Source: Lepidostoma basale (Eukaryota; Arthropoda; Insecta; Trichoptera; Lepidostomatidae). Taken from it: a DNA stretch of 64,000 bases. The DNA lies in NCBI GenBank assembly GCA_022606425.2, contig JAHDVF020001564.1, forward strand, positions 372,001 through 436,000, in the 5' to 3' direction. The position numbers and the translations under genes are program-made. The stretch's first letter is position 1. Every line of letters starts with the position of its first letter. The notes below the pieces were generated by a model. The model saw nothing but the letters and a program-made list of their open reading frames with translations, was not told the origin of the DNA and did no database searches. This document shows, piece by piece, positions 44,114 to 55,036 of this stretch.

Positions 44114-46786
44114 TCAATTATGTTTGAAATCCTCCATCATTTGTAAAATGCGGAAAGTTGTTTCATCCCCAAATCTGGTCTTGTAGGCTGGTTCTATTTC
44201 TGGTAATGATCTCCCCATCGCCGTTACCATTGGATTGTAGGCCATCTTCTTAGACTTCAATACATTGATAAGTTGCTGAAAATATTTAAATATTTTACAA
44301 TACATAACATTTCACTTTTTGAAATTAGTAAAAAGATAAGCGTTTAATGTGAATTAGTATACGAGATCTTTATTTTCAGTGTTAAGTACTTGAGTAGATT
44401 CAAAGTCAAATGTTTTCTTTTTCTGATTTTTAACCCGCTAATCTTTTTTTTGTTGTTGCAAAATATGAAGTCAAACACAATAATAACACGCTATGAGTGC
44501 AACTCGGTGCCTAGATATATTTTATATATGACACCTAAATATATAAGTCGTAGGTCGCCACCCCGCTTAAACGGTAATATCATAAAGGTCTTAGTGAAAT
44601 ATTTCATCATAGACGCTAGTGTTGCTTTCTTGGAATGACATAATATCACGTCATACCCGGTTAATGGGTTAAGGAATGAGATATGTAAACACATTTTTTG
44701 ACACCAAGCTTTTATAAATTTTAATTTAAAAGATTTTTGTTACATACTTTTTATTTTCAAAAACATAAAATTATAGAGGGAATCAGACTTTGACTCTGAT
44801 TTTGTTGCTCGGACAATATGAGATTACTAGCTTAGATGCTTATTAGACATATTAGAATACTTCTTTTTTAAATATCAGTTGAAATGTAAAGCATTATAAA
44901 AGGTAATATGAATTTACATCCCATCATGACGTATGGATATATATTAAAACATGTCAGAGCCGATACCAATAGAAAAAAGAACCTTCTTAGAGTAGTAGAA
45001 ATGCGAATCCTAGGCTCCATCGCTGGCAAAACCTCCAGAGATCTGATCAGAAATGAAATGATGAGGTCTATTTGTGGTGTCAAGGACATAGTAAGATGGG
45101 GAAGAAGCAGAAGGCACTTTTTGAGAGACCACGTGGACCGCATGTAGATTACAAGCATTGCAAAAATTTGTTAAAGATAAAAACCAGCAAGAGACTACCA
45201 GGAAGGCCGCCAAAAAGATGGAGAGATGGCTGGACATCATCAACCCAGGACAACTCACCATCACAAACAGGTCATACGACCTAAACTAAGAGGAAGAAGA
45301 AGATGAAGAATATTTACCATCACAAGCTTGATCAGGAACACCGCAAAAGTAAGAAAGCTGATTGTCATCAGGGCTGTCTCCGAGGAAGGGAAATCCATGT
45401 GCTGGTCATCTCCTTTCACACCTCTTTTCTTTCTTCTACTTACGGGCCAAACTTTTTGAATCTGTTGTTCTTTAAAACATACATATTTATTTATTTTTAG
45501 ATTAACTTAAGGCGTTAACACTGTGGAATTCCATAATGACAATTTTTTTTATGAATCTTTATACTGTTTTTTCCACTTCTGCGTACTTGTTTCGAAGGCT
45601 TTACACCTTCATCATTGCGAGAACGATATAAAACTGATAAAACATGTCGAGAAAAATAAACTTAAAAATCGAAAAAAATGTCATTAATTATTTAACAAAT
45701 CATATACGAGGTGCTTATTGACCAATACATATTTAGAGAATTTATCAAATGTATACTATGTATCCGAAATTAAAAGTTAATGAATTTATTTAATAATGAT
45801 TTTTCAATATATTTGTTATATAAAATTGTAATAATGCATCTTTTTTGGTAAACTTAAGGCGTTAATACTGTGGAATTCCATAATGATGATTTTAATTTTA
45901 TTTAAACACTGTTTTTTGCTCGTTTTGAGTTAATTTTTCTCGACATGTTTTGAAGGTTTAATACCTTCATTATCGGGAGAACAATATATATTAAGTTTAT
46001 TAACTATATTTCATTCACTTGGTGATAAAGGTGTAATTAAACCTTTGAATCATGGCGAGAAAAATAAACTCAAAAGTGTTCATTCATATTTTTTTTAATA
46101 ATCCTCCATTATATATAATGTAATTTTTTTCATTAAAATTGATATATTTTTGATGAACTTCAAGTGTTTAACACTGTGGCATTTCATAATTAAGTTTACT
46201 TACCTATATTAATGAGAATATTGTCATGTATAACTTTCAAATATTCTAGTTTTCCTTTCAATGCTTTTGGAATATTTGAAAAAATTGTCTGCTGTATAGA
46301 TTTTATTACATTAGAAAAGTCCTTCATATTCAAACCGTCTTTTATCTCACTTTTATTATTATGGTTTTCCTCTTTCTCGACATTAAACATTTGTTTATTT
46401 TTCTGCGTGGCATTCTGTGCACTATCATTTGTTTTTTTAATAAACACATTCGACACATTTTTAATACTGATATATTTTTCATCGGAATCCACTGGAAGAT
46501 TTGAATTAATCAATTGTGGCAATCTTTCCGTTGCTATCGGAATGTCTTCGATGGTGACAAATTGTGTTTTGGATAGTGACAAATTTTTATATATATTATT
46601 TGGATTTTGTTGGACATTCACTCTAATGAATTGTTGATTGTCAATATCCCACGGTGTGCTCAAATCATATTGCGATTTATTTTGAATATTGCGTTCCATA
46701 TTAATTTCTGGTATCTTAATCCATTCTGCACCATTTGAAGAAACTAGAAATAGTGTATAAATTAATATACTTAACATTTCAAACAT
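44114..46786 (-). CDS. unknown single-pass membrane protein, three exons, 298 residues
   Basis: Not recognised. Exon 1 46204-46786 starts at an ATG with A at -3 and ends in phase 1 before GTAAGT. Exon 2 is 45318-45469 (weak acceptor TTTTAAAG, donor GTAAAT). Exon 3 is 44114-44275 (acceptor TTTTCAG, stop TGA). The phases join without a break. The N-terminus has a hydrophobic signal peptide (MFEMLSILIYTLFLVSSNGA). A luminal or extracellular Asn/Lys/Ser-rich region follows, with several NxS/T sites. A basic RRKKR stretch is followed by a membrane segment (TALMTISFLTFAVFLIKLVM) and a 53-residue tail holding AYNPMVTAMGRSLPEIEPAY and TTFRILQMMEDFKHN. A type I topology is inferred; RRKKRG could be a furin-type site. 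The conserved-looking C-terminal tail suggests function there. Introns carry F2 repeats, an RTE fragment and a piggyBac-like MITE. Confidence 0.72.
44434..44668. mobile_element. piggyBac-like MITE, TTAA-flanked
   Basis: TTAA at 44430-44433 and 44669-44672. Ends CCCGCTAATC and, in reverse, CCCATTAACCGGG. 235 bp, no ORF. Lies in the second intron of the unknown membrane-protein gene. The ends match each other only at the tips, so the call is moderate. Confidence 0.55.
44905..45306 (+). mobile_element. RTE-clade LINE 3' fragment inside an intron
   Basis: The + frames read NLHPIMTYGYILKHVRADTN, EMRILGSIAGKTSRDLIRN, KDIVRWGRSRRHFLRDHVDR and LPGRPPKRWRDGWTSSTQD, then an AGGAAGAAGAAG tail. It is antisense to the host gene and its tail ends about 11 bases from the donor of exon 2 (45317). 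Confidence 0.8.
45510..45680. repeat. F2 foldback repeat in first intron of the membrane-protein gene
   Basis: GGCGTTAACACTGTGGAATT at one end, TTGTTTCGAAGGCTTTACAC with CTTCATCATTGCGAGAACGA in the middle, and AACATGTCGAGAAAAATAAA in the opposite half. On the - strand, TGATGAAGG..CCTTCGAAAC is a recognisable hammerhead-like core. Confidence 0.62.
45850..46085. repeat. F2 foldback repeat, second copy in the same intron
   Basis: Same order of blocks as 45510-45680: GGCGTTAATACTGTGGAATT, CTCGACATGTTTTGAAGGTT, CTTCATTATCGGGAGAACAA and GGCGAGAAAAATAAACTCAA. More decayed in the core. A further end-like segment lies at about 46150. Confidence 0.6.
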
Positions 46787-47260
46787 AATTTTAAAGACAG
46801 TTTTAATATTATTATATAGAAGTGAAAACAGAACTGTTTTGAAGAGTTGTGGTTCAATACTAAAGGTTATTTGGGAGCTGCAAGCTGTAGTGGTTATTAG
46901 CTGAGTCAGTGAGATGGGCGGTGTTCTCTGACATGTGACAGTCACTCACCTGCTCTGATCTGCTCTGTTACTCTCCTCATGTCACGGCTGTGTGGTTTCC
47001 TCTTATCGGTATTAAGTAAAATGACATCAATTGTGCATTGTTGTGCAAACATCAACCAATCTGTAGATGGGTGAAAAACTAACTATCGAGCTTTGAGTTT
47101 ATAACTCGGAATATTCACTGATTCATAAAAATAAAAGTGTTTGTTGCTAAAAATTTTAAATGTTATTTTTATGACTATAAAAGTAATTAAACATTAAAGC
47201 TATATAATTGAACACTTGTTAATAATTAATAAAAAAAACTTCATATTTAACCACAATATG
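46787..47260. other. 5' flank of the membrane-protein gene, no gene recognised
   Basis: Probable 5' UTR and promoter region of the - strand gene, with no TATA-like element that can be singled out. The open frame continues to 46945 without changing the preferred start, because the signal peptide begins at 46786. Confidence 0.35.
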
Positions 47261-47264
47261 GTTA

Positions 47265-47545
47265 TTATAATTGATGCCAACTGGTTTCGCTTGGATCCAA
47301 GCTTCATCAGGACAGTATAACAACTGGAATATTATTAATGGAATATTTGTTTTTATTTAAATAACATTAAAAATAATAATAAAACGCTTAATTTCACAGT
47401 ATTAATGTTGGTTAACAAATTTCTTAAATAAACTTTTGACAATTGCCAAAATGTCTAATTGAACATACCTTTTAACTATCAAACAGAAAGTTTCTGTAAC
47501 CCTGATGAAGCTCTGGTAGAAGCGAACCGGTTGGTTCGTTAAAAC
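47265..47545. repeat. inverted pair of hammerhead-like motifs about 200 bp apart
   Basis: The - strand at 47281-47310 reads CTGATGAAGCTTGGATCCAA then GCGAAACCAG and TTGG: intact CTGATGA, a 5-bp stem II with GATC loop, and GAAA. The + strand at 47502-47534 reads CTGATGAAGCTCTGGTAGAA then GCGAACCGGTTGG, the same motif missing one A of GAAA. The + strand motif at 36155 is a third relative. Confidence 0.62.
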
Positions 47546-48347
47546 AAATCACCATTCTTCTCTCGTCCGTTTGTTCCATACGTCCAGACCATTACAGGGA
47601 TCCTTTTTTAATTTTACTTACGATGCAATCATTTCTTCCTTATTTTGTTGTTTGGCATTCTATCATGTGTCGTTTTCCCGCACATTCTTAAAGACGAACA
47701 CGGCAGATGGGAAAATGAAAACAGCAGAAGAAATGCTTAAAAAAGGATATTTATTAAAGTTTACCCTTTCCCATATATGTTTGTATATGCTTGTAAATTT
47801 CTTAAGTTTAAAACAATAGTCTTAATTTAAAACTAGTATGCAAGTTTATCTTGGAGCTGAATTTTTATTCCCGGAGAGTCACAAATAATATTGAATTCAT
47901 TCCACCTCCGTTATATATAAGGCAACTCAGAGCAATCGGAGCAGTGGTGAAGGCCCGGGGCCCGGGGCCCAGGGTGACGGGGGTACAGCCATGGGCCCGC
48001 CTGCCTGATGCACCTACAGGTATGTACACGCTTGCTCCTTAACTTAACGGATACGACTATGTATACCACAAATAAATAACAATATTAACAATGCAAACAA
48101 TTTGTCCTACATTTGTTCACAACACAGACACATTACACATGTCAACAAACAATTTTATGTTATTATCCATATTTTTGTTTAAGAATAGTTACACTTAAAT
48201 ATACTCGGAATCCATAAATAAATAGCCAATATCAAACAACGCACAACCTCTGCGCGTTGTCTCGCCCTTTCTCCTCATTATGACATCATTTCCGGCCTAC
48301 AAGAATCCCATAAACATTAATTTCAATTGTCTATTAAAAATCATATG
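47546..48347. other. no gene recognised
   Basis: Mostly AT-rich. A small GC-rich patch at about 47935-48010 (GGCCCGGGGCCCGGGGCCC) is low-complexity. The frames at 47571-47819 and 47851-48042 lack support. Confidence 0.35.
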
Positions 48348-48390
48348 CAATCTTTTGTTTCTTGAACAATGATGTAAAACTCGAAATTAA

Positions 48391-48945
48391 CCCCCATTGT
48401 GCAGCTGACTTCATTTGCAGTAAAAAATAAATACTCTCAAACTGCGGTTGACTACATTTACAGCTCAGATAGGTTCCAATTCCTCATAATACTACGTAAA
48501 TTTATTAGTAAGGAACTTAACCACCCTACCTCCAGGTAACTTTCTGAGAAACATGCAAAAAAATCACGTTTTTTATTAATTAAATATAATTATATAGAAT
48601 TATTTTATTTTTTAAAATTACGAAACCTCAAAAACCCGATCGCACACTTCGCCTGCCCCTTGTAAAACTTTCATACTTGTGAAGACTTGTACTCAAATGC
48701 TGTTGGCATACGCGCGTATCCCTAACGGTTTGTACATTTTAGGTACATTACTTTTTCTCAAGCGCGTACGTGATACAGGATAGCGCAGAATGGTACAGTC
48801 AAAGTGTGCGTATCACGTACGTTCATATGCGTAGGGCGGTTAAGGTTTATTATTGGATATATTCAAATATAAGCTGCAAATGTAGTCTGTTGCATTATGA
48901 AACTATTTTTTTAGACTGCTAATGCAGACAGCCACACTATAGGGG
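48391..48945. mobile_element. piggyBac-type MITE with TTAA duplication
   Basis: TTAA at 48387-48390 and 48946-48949. Ends CCCCCATTGTGCAGCTGACT and, in reverse, CCCCTATAGTGTGGCTGTCT, each followed by GCAT/TTCAT..GCAG. 555 bp, no coding capacity. It is inserted inside an F1 repeat. Confidence 0.85.
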
Positions 48946-49103
48946 TTAACAATTAATACTAACGAAATTATCTGTTTTTTAGAAGTTTTATTTATATTTC
49001 ATGGGAATGACATGTTTCACCTTGCTAAGGCATTATCTAATATTGGTAAGGTATCATCATATTTGATAGTATATTAGCAAGGCGAAACATGTCATACTGA
49101 ATA

Positions 49104-49300
49104 GACAACCTTCGTGGCAGAGTGGCAAGAGCTACAACTGCCACATCGAAGGTCCCGGGTTCGATTCCCGGCATATGCAGTGTGATTCTCACACTATCTT
49201 TGGTCTGGTGTAGAATTCACATGACAATAAAATAGCGGTAGATTGGCTACCTATCACATGTCATGAGAATCAATAGCTAAAATAAATTGTAAATAATAAA
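49104..49300 (+). mobile_element. tRNA-derived SINE, best-preserved copy
   Basis: Head: CCTTCGTGGCAGAGTGGCAA (A box TGGCAGAGTGG) and GGTCCCGGGTTCGATTCCCG (B box GGTTCGATTCC) at tRNA spacing, but the acceptor stem is not closed, so it is not a tRNA gene. Body: CAGTGTGATTCTCACACTAT, TGGTCTGGTGTAGAATTCAC, then CTACCTATCACATGTCATGA and an A-rich tail. Other copies are at 32735-32925, 32973-33051 and 50262-50431. Confidence 0.85.
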
Positions 49301-49345
49301 TAACTTCTAGAAAACAGAAATTTCATTTGTATTAATTATGGTTGA

Positions 49346-49794
49346 TTAATTCGAATAGTTTATTTTTACACATTTTTTTAAATATATTCTAACAATTCTT
49401 ATTATATCTGAAAATCATTTATAAAATAAACACCGTCTGTAGGATTCCCGTAACACCAAACGTGTTCCCTCATTAAATAAATAATATTTTAAATTAGGCA
49501 GAAAATAATTCCACCCACCTGAGCCCTGTATATTATATTCTTTCTCTAATCGATTCTCAGTACTTTAACATTTTAAGTATTTCAACGTTTCCACAATAGA
49601 AAACATTGGTTTCCTGCATTCTCCTAACAGTTTGGTCGTACTCTATCAAGAAGGCTGCTAAGTAAATGATGGACTGTTTTATTTCAAGTTATTGGAACTT
49701 GTTTATTTATCATTTCTTAAACAATGATGTAAAACTTCGTATTAAATAATTATTACGAATGAAAATATCCGTTTTCTAGAAGTTAATTATTGTT
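49346..49794. other. AT-rich, F1 fragment near the end
   Basis: No gene recognised. 49700-49790 holds another F1 fragment (CATTTCTTAAACAATGATGT, GAATGAAAATATCCGTTTTC). Confidence 0.45.
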
Positions 49795-50235
49795 AACAAT
49801 GTATACCCATTAGGGTATACATTGTATATACATTAGTATGGAAGCGAAGCATGGAACTGACAGAAGAAGGATGAGAGCAGAATAAATGCGAGATGAGGTC
49901 CCTAAGACGTATGTGTGGTAGAATGATATAAGACAGAATCTCAAATGCTGACATAAGAAAGGAATGTAGAGCGGAAGAAGTTATTATGAACAAAATTATG
50001 AAAGGATCGCTGCGTTGGTTCGGACATATGGAACGCATGGATGGAGAAAGAATGGTTAAGAAATTATACGTTAATGATGTAAATGGGGTACGGAGTCGAG
50101 GCAGACCGAGGAAAACATGGCATGATTAGTTTAATCAAATTTTAAAGGTTGGTCATGTTAGAAGTCGGAATAATCGACGTGCGTGTATGACTCGTTGTAT
50201 GAATGTGGAGGAAGCTAGAGAGGTTTGCCAGGATA
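49795..50235 (+). mobile_element. LINE family 'AGTT-tail', 3' copy interrupted by a SINE
   Basis: RT segments in broken frames: RMCGRMI-like, [40 protein letters not shown] and GVRSRGRPRKTWHD. It stops at CAGGATAG, where a - strand SINE begins, so the usual 3' terminus is missing here. Confidence 0.8.
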
Positions 50236-50261
50236 GCCAAATCCATGTTGAGCAATCATAT

Positions 50262-50431
50262 TGAATCTCGTGACATGTGATAGGAAGCTAATCTGTCACC
50301 ATTTTATTGTCACATGAATTTACACCAGACCAAAGACAGTGTGACAATCACACTGCCATTGCCGGGAATCGAACCCGTGACCTTTGGGGTGGTAGTTAAA
50401 GCACTTACCATTCGGCCACGAAGGTCGTTTA
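50262..50431 (-). mobile_element. tRNA-derived SINE copy
   Basis: On the - strand: ACGACCTTCGTGGCCGAATG (A-box half), AAGGTCACGGGTTCGATTCC (B box), then CAGTGTGATTGTCACACTGT, TGGTCTGGTGTAAATTC and TATCACATGTCACGAG. Matches 49104-49300. Confidence 0.8.
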
Positions 50432-50617
50432 ACTCATGTATATGCAACAACATGCTTGATTTTTGCTACATTTTAATGCCTCGCTACTTTAAAATATAAT
50501 AAAACTTCTAGAAAACAGTCGTTTTTATTTGTATTAATTATGTATCATGTTTAAGTTATAATGTCACAAGCCTCTCGTCACCAGATCAAAGAGAAAACGT
50601 GTTTCTATTATCTATAT

Positions 50618-50973
50618 CAGAGGTCTCCAAACTTTCCAGCCTTAGGGCCATACTGATTACTCCAGTAAGTTCCAAGGGCCAAAACCGTTTTAATTTTCCT
50701 GCCATTATCTATAATTTCTAGACTAGTCGCCGAGTACGCACCCTGAGCGAGCATACGCTTGCTTAATTCGTTAGTTCAATTACTATTGTGTTGTACTGTA
50801 TTGTCTTGTATATTTCTGCATATTATGCCTTACCTAGCAAGTAAATAAAACCGAGTTAATATAATTCTGTGTTTTTTATTCAATTTATCACATCAACTGA
50901 CATGATTTTGATCGATGACACTGGTCAATTGCGGGTTGGATTTGGCTCGCAGGCTGTAGTTTGGAGACCCTTG
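50618..50973. mobile_element. hAT-type MITE with exact 8-bp TSD
   Basis: ATCTATAT occurs at 50610-50617 and 50974-50981. Ends CAGAGGTCTCCAAACTTTCC and, in reverse, CAAGGGTCTCCAAACTACAG are classic hAT termini. 356 bp, non-coding; an AT-rich centre separates two GC-richer ends. Confidence 0.87.
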
Positions 50974-50981
50974 ATCTATAT

Positions 50982-52439
50982 TATGAATGTGTGCATCACT
51001 CTGCACCGAATCAATCAGCGCTGTTATGGTTTGCACCTGTTTATAAATATGTAAAAATATGTGATTTTTCTTCTTTGAAAACAAATCGTGGAAAATAAAA
51101 TAAAATATTAAATAAAAAATACTTAACTATATGGAAGACAAAAATTAGCTAAATATCATGCAAAGGCATGTCACATTCGTTTGATAAATGGTAAAAAGTC
51201 TTTGCAAGAAACATTTCTACGACTTCTCATGATATAAGCCCAATTATTTTACCGTGATCCGACTCATTCGCCACATACAGATCCACGGACCCTCTCCGCA
51301 AATAGATTAACAATTTAATATCAATGTTTATGAACTATACATTTTTTAAATATATATAAAAAGAGTTTTAGATAACTAATATAAATAAAAAGCATGTTAA
51401 AGGATCTGTGGATTTGTACATGGTTTACGTTAGAACCCCGAGTTAAGATGAATTATTAAAATTGTAATCTTATTCTAAAGTAATATTGAAAGAGTTTAAG
51501 TAAAAGGTAAAGGGGAGATTCTAGTATAAAGAGGAACCAAAAATATGTACAAAAATACATAAAGTACACAGTAAGAGTAGACAGTTAAAGCCCTACTAGA
51601 ATGAATAGTCAAGACAAAATAATCCACAACATTAGGCAAAGTCCTTAAACGCTTAGGCCATACTAACATCCAAAGTTCACAATTTTTTTATATATAAAAA
51701 GAACTTTCACTATTCACACAAATCAATTACACATTTCAAGACACGTACACATACGAAAAAATTAACGACGATATCCGTCGAAAGATAGAGAGAGAATCCT
51801 TAAAAGGTAAACATTAAACGATTTACAAAATGTTACATCGCACGACGATATAACCACTAAACAGTGAGACGAAAAAGTAGCGTGTATAATTTAGACTTTA
51901 TTACACACAGAAGCCAGCCGAGGCTCAGTTAGCCGAAATAAATATGCAGATTAAACTTGGAGGAGACAAATGGGTTTTTGGAAAGATTTGAATAAAGAAA
52001 TATCTCTAAGACAGTTCAATGGAATGTTTTCGATAGACGAGAGTAGGGGAGAATGTTAAATAATTGGAATGTTAATTCTCAAAAGTAATATATACGCCTT
52101 AAAGAGAGATCAGGACGACCTTAAAAAGCTCATAATGGGTAAAGTAAAGCGAAAACGACCAAGAGGATAGCCACATAACTGCTGTACCGATTAAAACAGG
52201 GCGTTGACTCACCTCTCAATAGCTGTAGCCTGGAGACTAATTAGTCGAGAGTGCATGGGATCGACACGACTCTCAGTCACGAGGAGTGCAACACAAGAGA
52301 GAGCTTTAAAAAAAAATTGCTTCTATTCTCGTTGAAGTTTTGTTAATAGAATAAGTTGCCCGGGGTACGAAGGCGAAAGATTCTCCATTTCGGTGCAAAA
52401 AGCCAATAAATTAGACAGCAGTGACAACTTTAAGATATG
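50982..52439. other. AT-rich intergenic, no gene recognised
   Basis: No exon, repeat family or RNA recognised. Slightly GC-richer text around 51240-51300 and 52190-52290 has no identifiable content. Confidence 0.4.
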
Positions 52440-53001
52440 CGTAAAAATAGTCTTCTTCTTCTTATTTTTTTTCCTGTCACACCTCCGTGGTGCATAGGGC
52501 CTCAAGGAACCTTCTCCACCCGACTCCATCACATACCTGATGCCTAACATCATCCCAAGTGAGGTCTGCTGCCTTAACCTCGTCCTGCAGGGCTCTTTTC
52601 TAGGTGGCTCTAGGTCTGCCTCGCTTCCTCTTTCCCCCCATAGGGGACCAGTCTAGTGCGATCGGACCGGATGCTGAGCGATCCCACTGCCATTTGCGTC
52701 TAGCGACTTGTTCTCTAATTGGCTTTTCGTCTGCCATGGTCCAGAGACGGGCATTTGACACTGTTTGGGGCCAATAGATCTTGAATATTGAGCGAAGGCA
52801 CCTATTTATAAACACCTGGAGTTTTCCAATAACGTCCGCAGTAGATTTCCAAGTCTCACAGCAGTACGCTTTTAACGCTTCTGCTGAATATTTGGAGCTT
52901 GAGCTTTCTCGAAATGATACTGGAACGAGGTAGCAAAAGCTGGTCTTGGTCACAAGGGGGACACCGTGGAGCAAGATTGGAGTGGTAAAAATAGTATTCA
53001 C
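52440..53001 (-). mobile_element. LINE RT C-terminal fragment, second clade
   Basis: The - strand frame reads EALKAYCCETWKSTADVIGK, LQVFINRCLRSIFKIYWPQT, REQVARRKWQWDRSASGPI and ALDWSPMGGKRKRGRPRAT, then after a stop ALQDEVKAADLTWDD and VGWRRFLEALC. This is the known C-terminus of a CR1-group or related LINE, ending in an AAGAAGAAG tail at about 52450. Confidence 0.75.
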
Positions 53002-53384
53002 AAGTAATTGAGAAATAGTTTTGAAGCAAAGACAAAAGTGAAAAATCCGTCAATAAACTTTGAATAAATGACATGCAACAATTAGTGGAGTGATACCCAT
53101 ACAAGCTAATTGATTTGTTTGATAGATTCTTAAAAAATGTAGCTAATTGCTTGATACACTCAGATATTTTATAAACCTTCCTCGAGTTATCAATTAGGTT
53201 GTATAGGATTTTCTCCACTGATAACAATATTATATAATTTAAAATAAACTATAAACAAACATTGGCAAGTAGAAATATAAAATAATTTAAAAACTTTTAA
53301 TTATATTTGATCAGAAAACTTTAAATATTTGTGGCGAGATCAATAAACAATATTTATTCTTAAGTTGGTATTGATATAGTGCGG

Positions 53385-54265
53385 ACGAATTACAAGTCTT
53401 GGTGTCGAGAATGTATGATGTATGTGTGAACGAAGAGAACTTGGAGCAGGTGAGTGAATTTGTGTATTTAAGTAGCATGTTCACAGCGGATGGCTGAACG
53501 GATAGTGACGTCGAAAGAAGGGTTGGCGCGGGTAACAAAGTGAATTGAGCTTTAAAAATAGCAGACATGGTGGTCATAAGAAAGGTGGAATGGGGAATGT
53601 TATAATTATATATAGCGTGCGCTTAACCCAACCAATGACAGGTCATAAGTCCTGTAAACACCTCAATCACCATATTCAGTTTCCAGTTTGCATCTTCATC
53701 TCTATTGAGATAAAATTAATCCTTAAAAATAGTTATTGGAAACAAAAATTTAAAGAGAAAATGGCTGTTCACAATGGAGTTCTGGTCCCAACCCTAAGGT
53801 ATGGAAGCAACGCATGGAACTGGCAGAAGAAGGATGAGAACATAATAAATGCGGTAGAGATGAGGTCCCTAAGACGTATGTATGGTAGAACGATATACGA
53901 CAGAATCTCAAATGCTGATATAAGAAAGGAGTGTAGAGTGGAAGAAGGTATTATAAACAAAATTATGAAAAGATCGCTGCGTTGGTTCGGATATATGGAG
54001 AGCATGGATGACGAAAAATAATGGTTAAGAAAGTATACGTTAATGACGCAAATGGAGTACAGAGTCGAGGCAGACCGAGGAAAACATGGCATGACCAAAT
54101 TAATCAAATTTTAAAGGTTGGTCATGTTAGAAGTCGGAAGAATCGACATGCGTGTATGACTCGCTGTATGAATGTGGAGGAAGCTAGGGAGGTGTCAGGA
54201 TAGAGTAGTGTGGCGGTCCATTCTCTCTTCCTACCCCTGCGGTAAAACGGCATGATGGTTTGTTT
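53385..54265 (+). mobile_element. LINE family 'AGTT-tail', longest copy, split by a short element
   Basis: 53385-53561 encodes NLEQVSEFVYLSSMFTADG (RT thumb region). After an insertion (53562-53722) it resumes [40 protein letters not shown] and RISNADIRKECRVEEGIIN. A frame break near 54020 precedes [20 protein letters not shown] and CMTRCMNVEEARE. It ends CCTGCGGTAAAACGGCATGATGG. Confidence 0.85.
53562..53722 (+). mobile_element. 161-bp short interspersed element with exact 10-bp TSD
   Basis: TTAAAAATAG occurs immediately before (53552-53561) and after (53723-53732), and the interrupted LINE reads continuously if the insert is removed. It starts CAGACATGGTGGTCATAAGA and ends AGATAAAATTAATCC. 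No inverted ends, no tRNA boxes and no poly(A). Other copies lie at 7735-7873 (-) and 10275-10427 (+). Duplication length and target suggest LINE-assisted mobility. Confidence 0.78.
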
Positions 54266-55036
54266 TTTATTGATATTACGAAATCACATGACTAAAATAC
54301 TCTAGCACAACTTAACATCGCATTTTTTTTGGCATTATTATTTTATAAATCATAATGCCAACAGCGTGCTTAAGCAATGAATTATCTCTTGAGCAATGCT
54401 TAATGATCTCGCCGTCAGTGTTTGAATGGCAGAAACAACATTGAAAGTACATTATGTGTCAATAATATAAACAGTAAGGTAACGAGTATTATAAAATTAT
54501 GTATCAAAACGCATGTTAGAGGTTAGCTATATTATATCTATTTGTGTGAAATTATTTTGTTTTATAAAATAAATAATACTTCTTATTCTAGATTATTGAT
54601 CTGTTCTTGAATGGGAGTCTATCTCTTGGGAAGTGGAACACCAGCTATCTTTCCGTCTTTTTAGCGATCTTCCTGGCGGGCGATGTCCCACGCGTATATT
54701 GTGGGCGATCACATGGAGAATTCTTGCATATTCCATCCTATCTACTTGGTCTCTAAAGTATTGCTGTCTTTTCTTATTCCATTTTATGTTAAAATAAATA
54801 TTATCTCATTTGAACCAACATACAAGAACCGTATTTCGGGTAATGTATGTATTACTATAATTATCTATCTGTATTTTGTAAAATGGAAAAAAGCCATATG
54901 AGTACGTAAAGCCGACATTGAAGTTTTCTTATGCAATATACATATTTATTATACAAGTAATCACATACAATTAACAATGAACAAGCACCTCTCACTACAT
55001 ATGTTGGCCTATACACATTATAATAATTTAAACATA
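54266..55036. other. no gene recognised
   Basis: AT-rich flanks around a slightly GC-richer patch at 54600-54730 that could be a decayed LINE tail (- strand). No splice-supported exon. Confidence 0.35.

Larger units (their letters stand above)
48348..49345 (+). repeat. F1 repeat split by a piggyBac MITE and a SINE
   Basis: F1 begins TTTGTTTCTTGAACAATGAT at about 48353, is interrupted at TTAA by the MITE 48391-48945, and resumes AATTAATACTAACGAAATTA at 48950. An inverted pair follows: GACATGTTTCACCTTGCTAA at 49010 and AGCAAGGCGAAACATGTCAT at 49077. The SINE at 49104-49300 comes next, then the inverted F1 arm (CTTCTAGAAAACAGAAATTT at about 49306). This gives a relative age order: F1 first, the MITE and SINE later. 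Confidence 0.7.

Noticed and set aside
49104..49175. tRNA gene
   Set aside because: A and B boxes are present but the acceptor stem does not close, and the same head with an attached body recurs at other sites, so it is a SINE.
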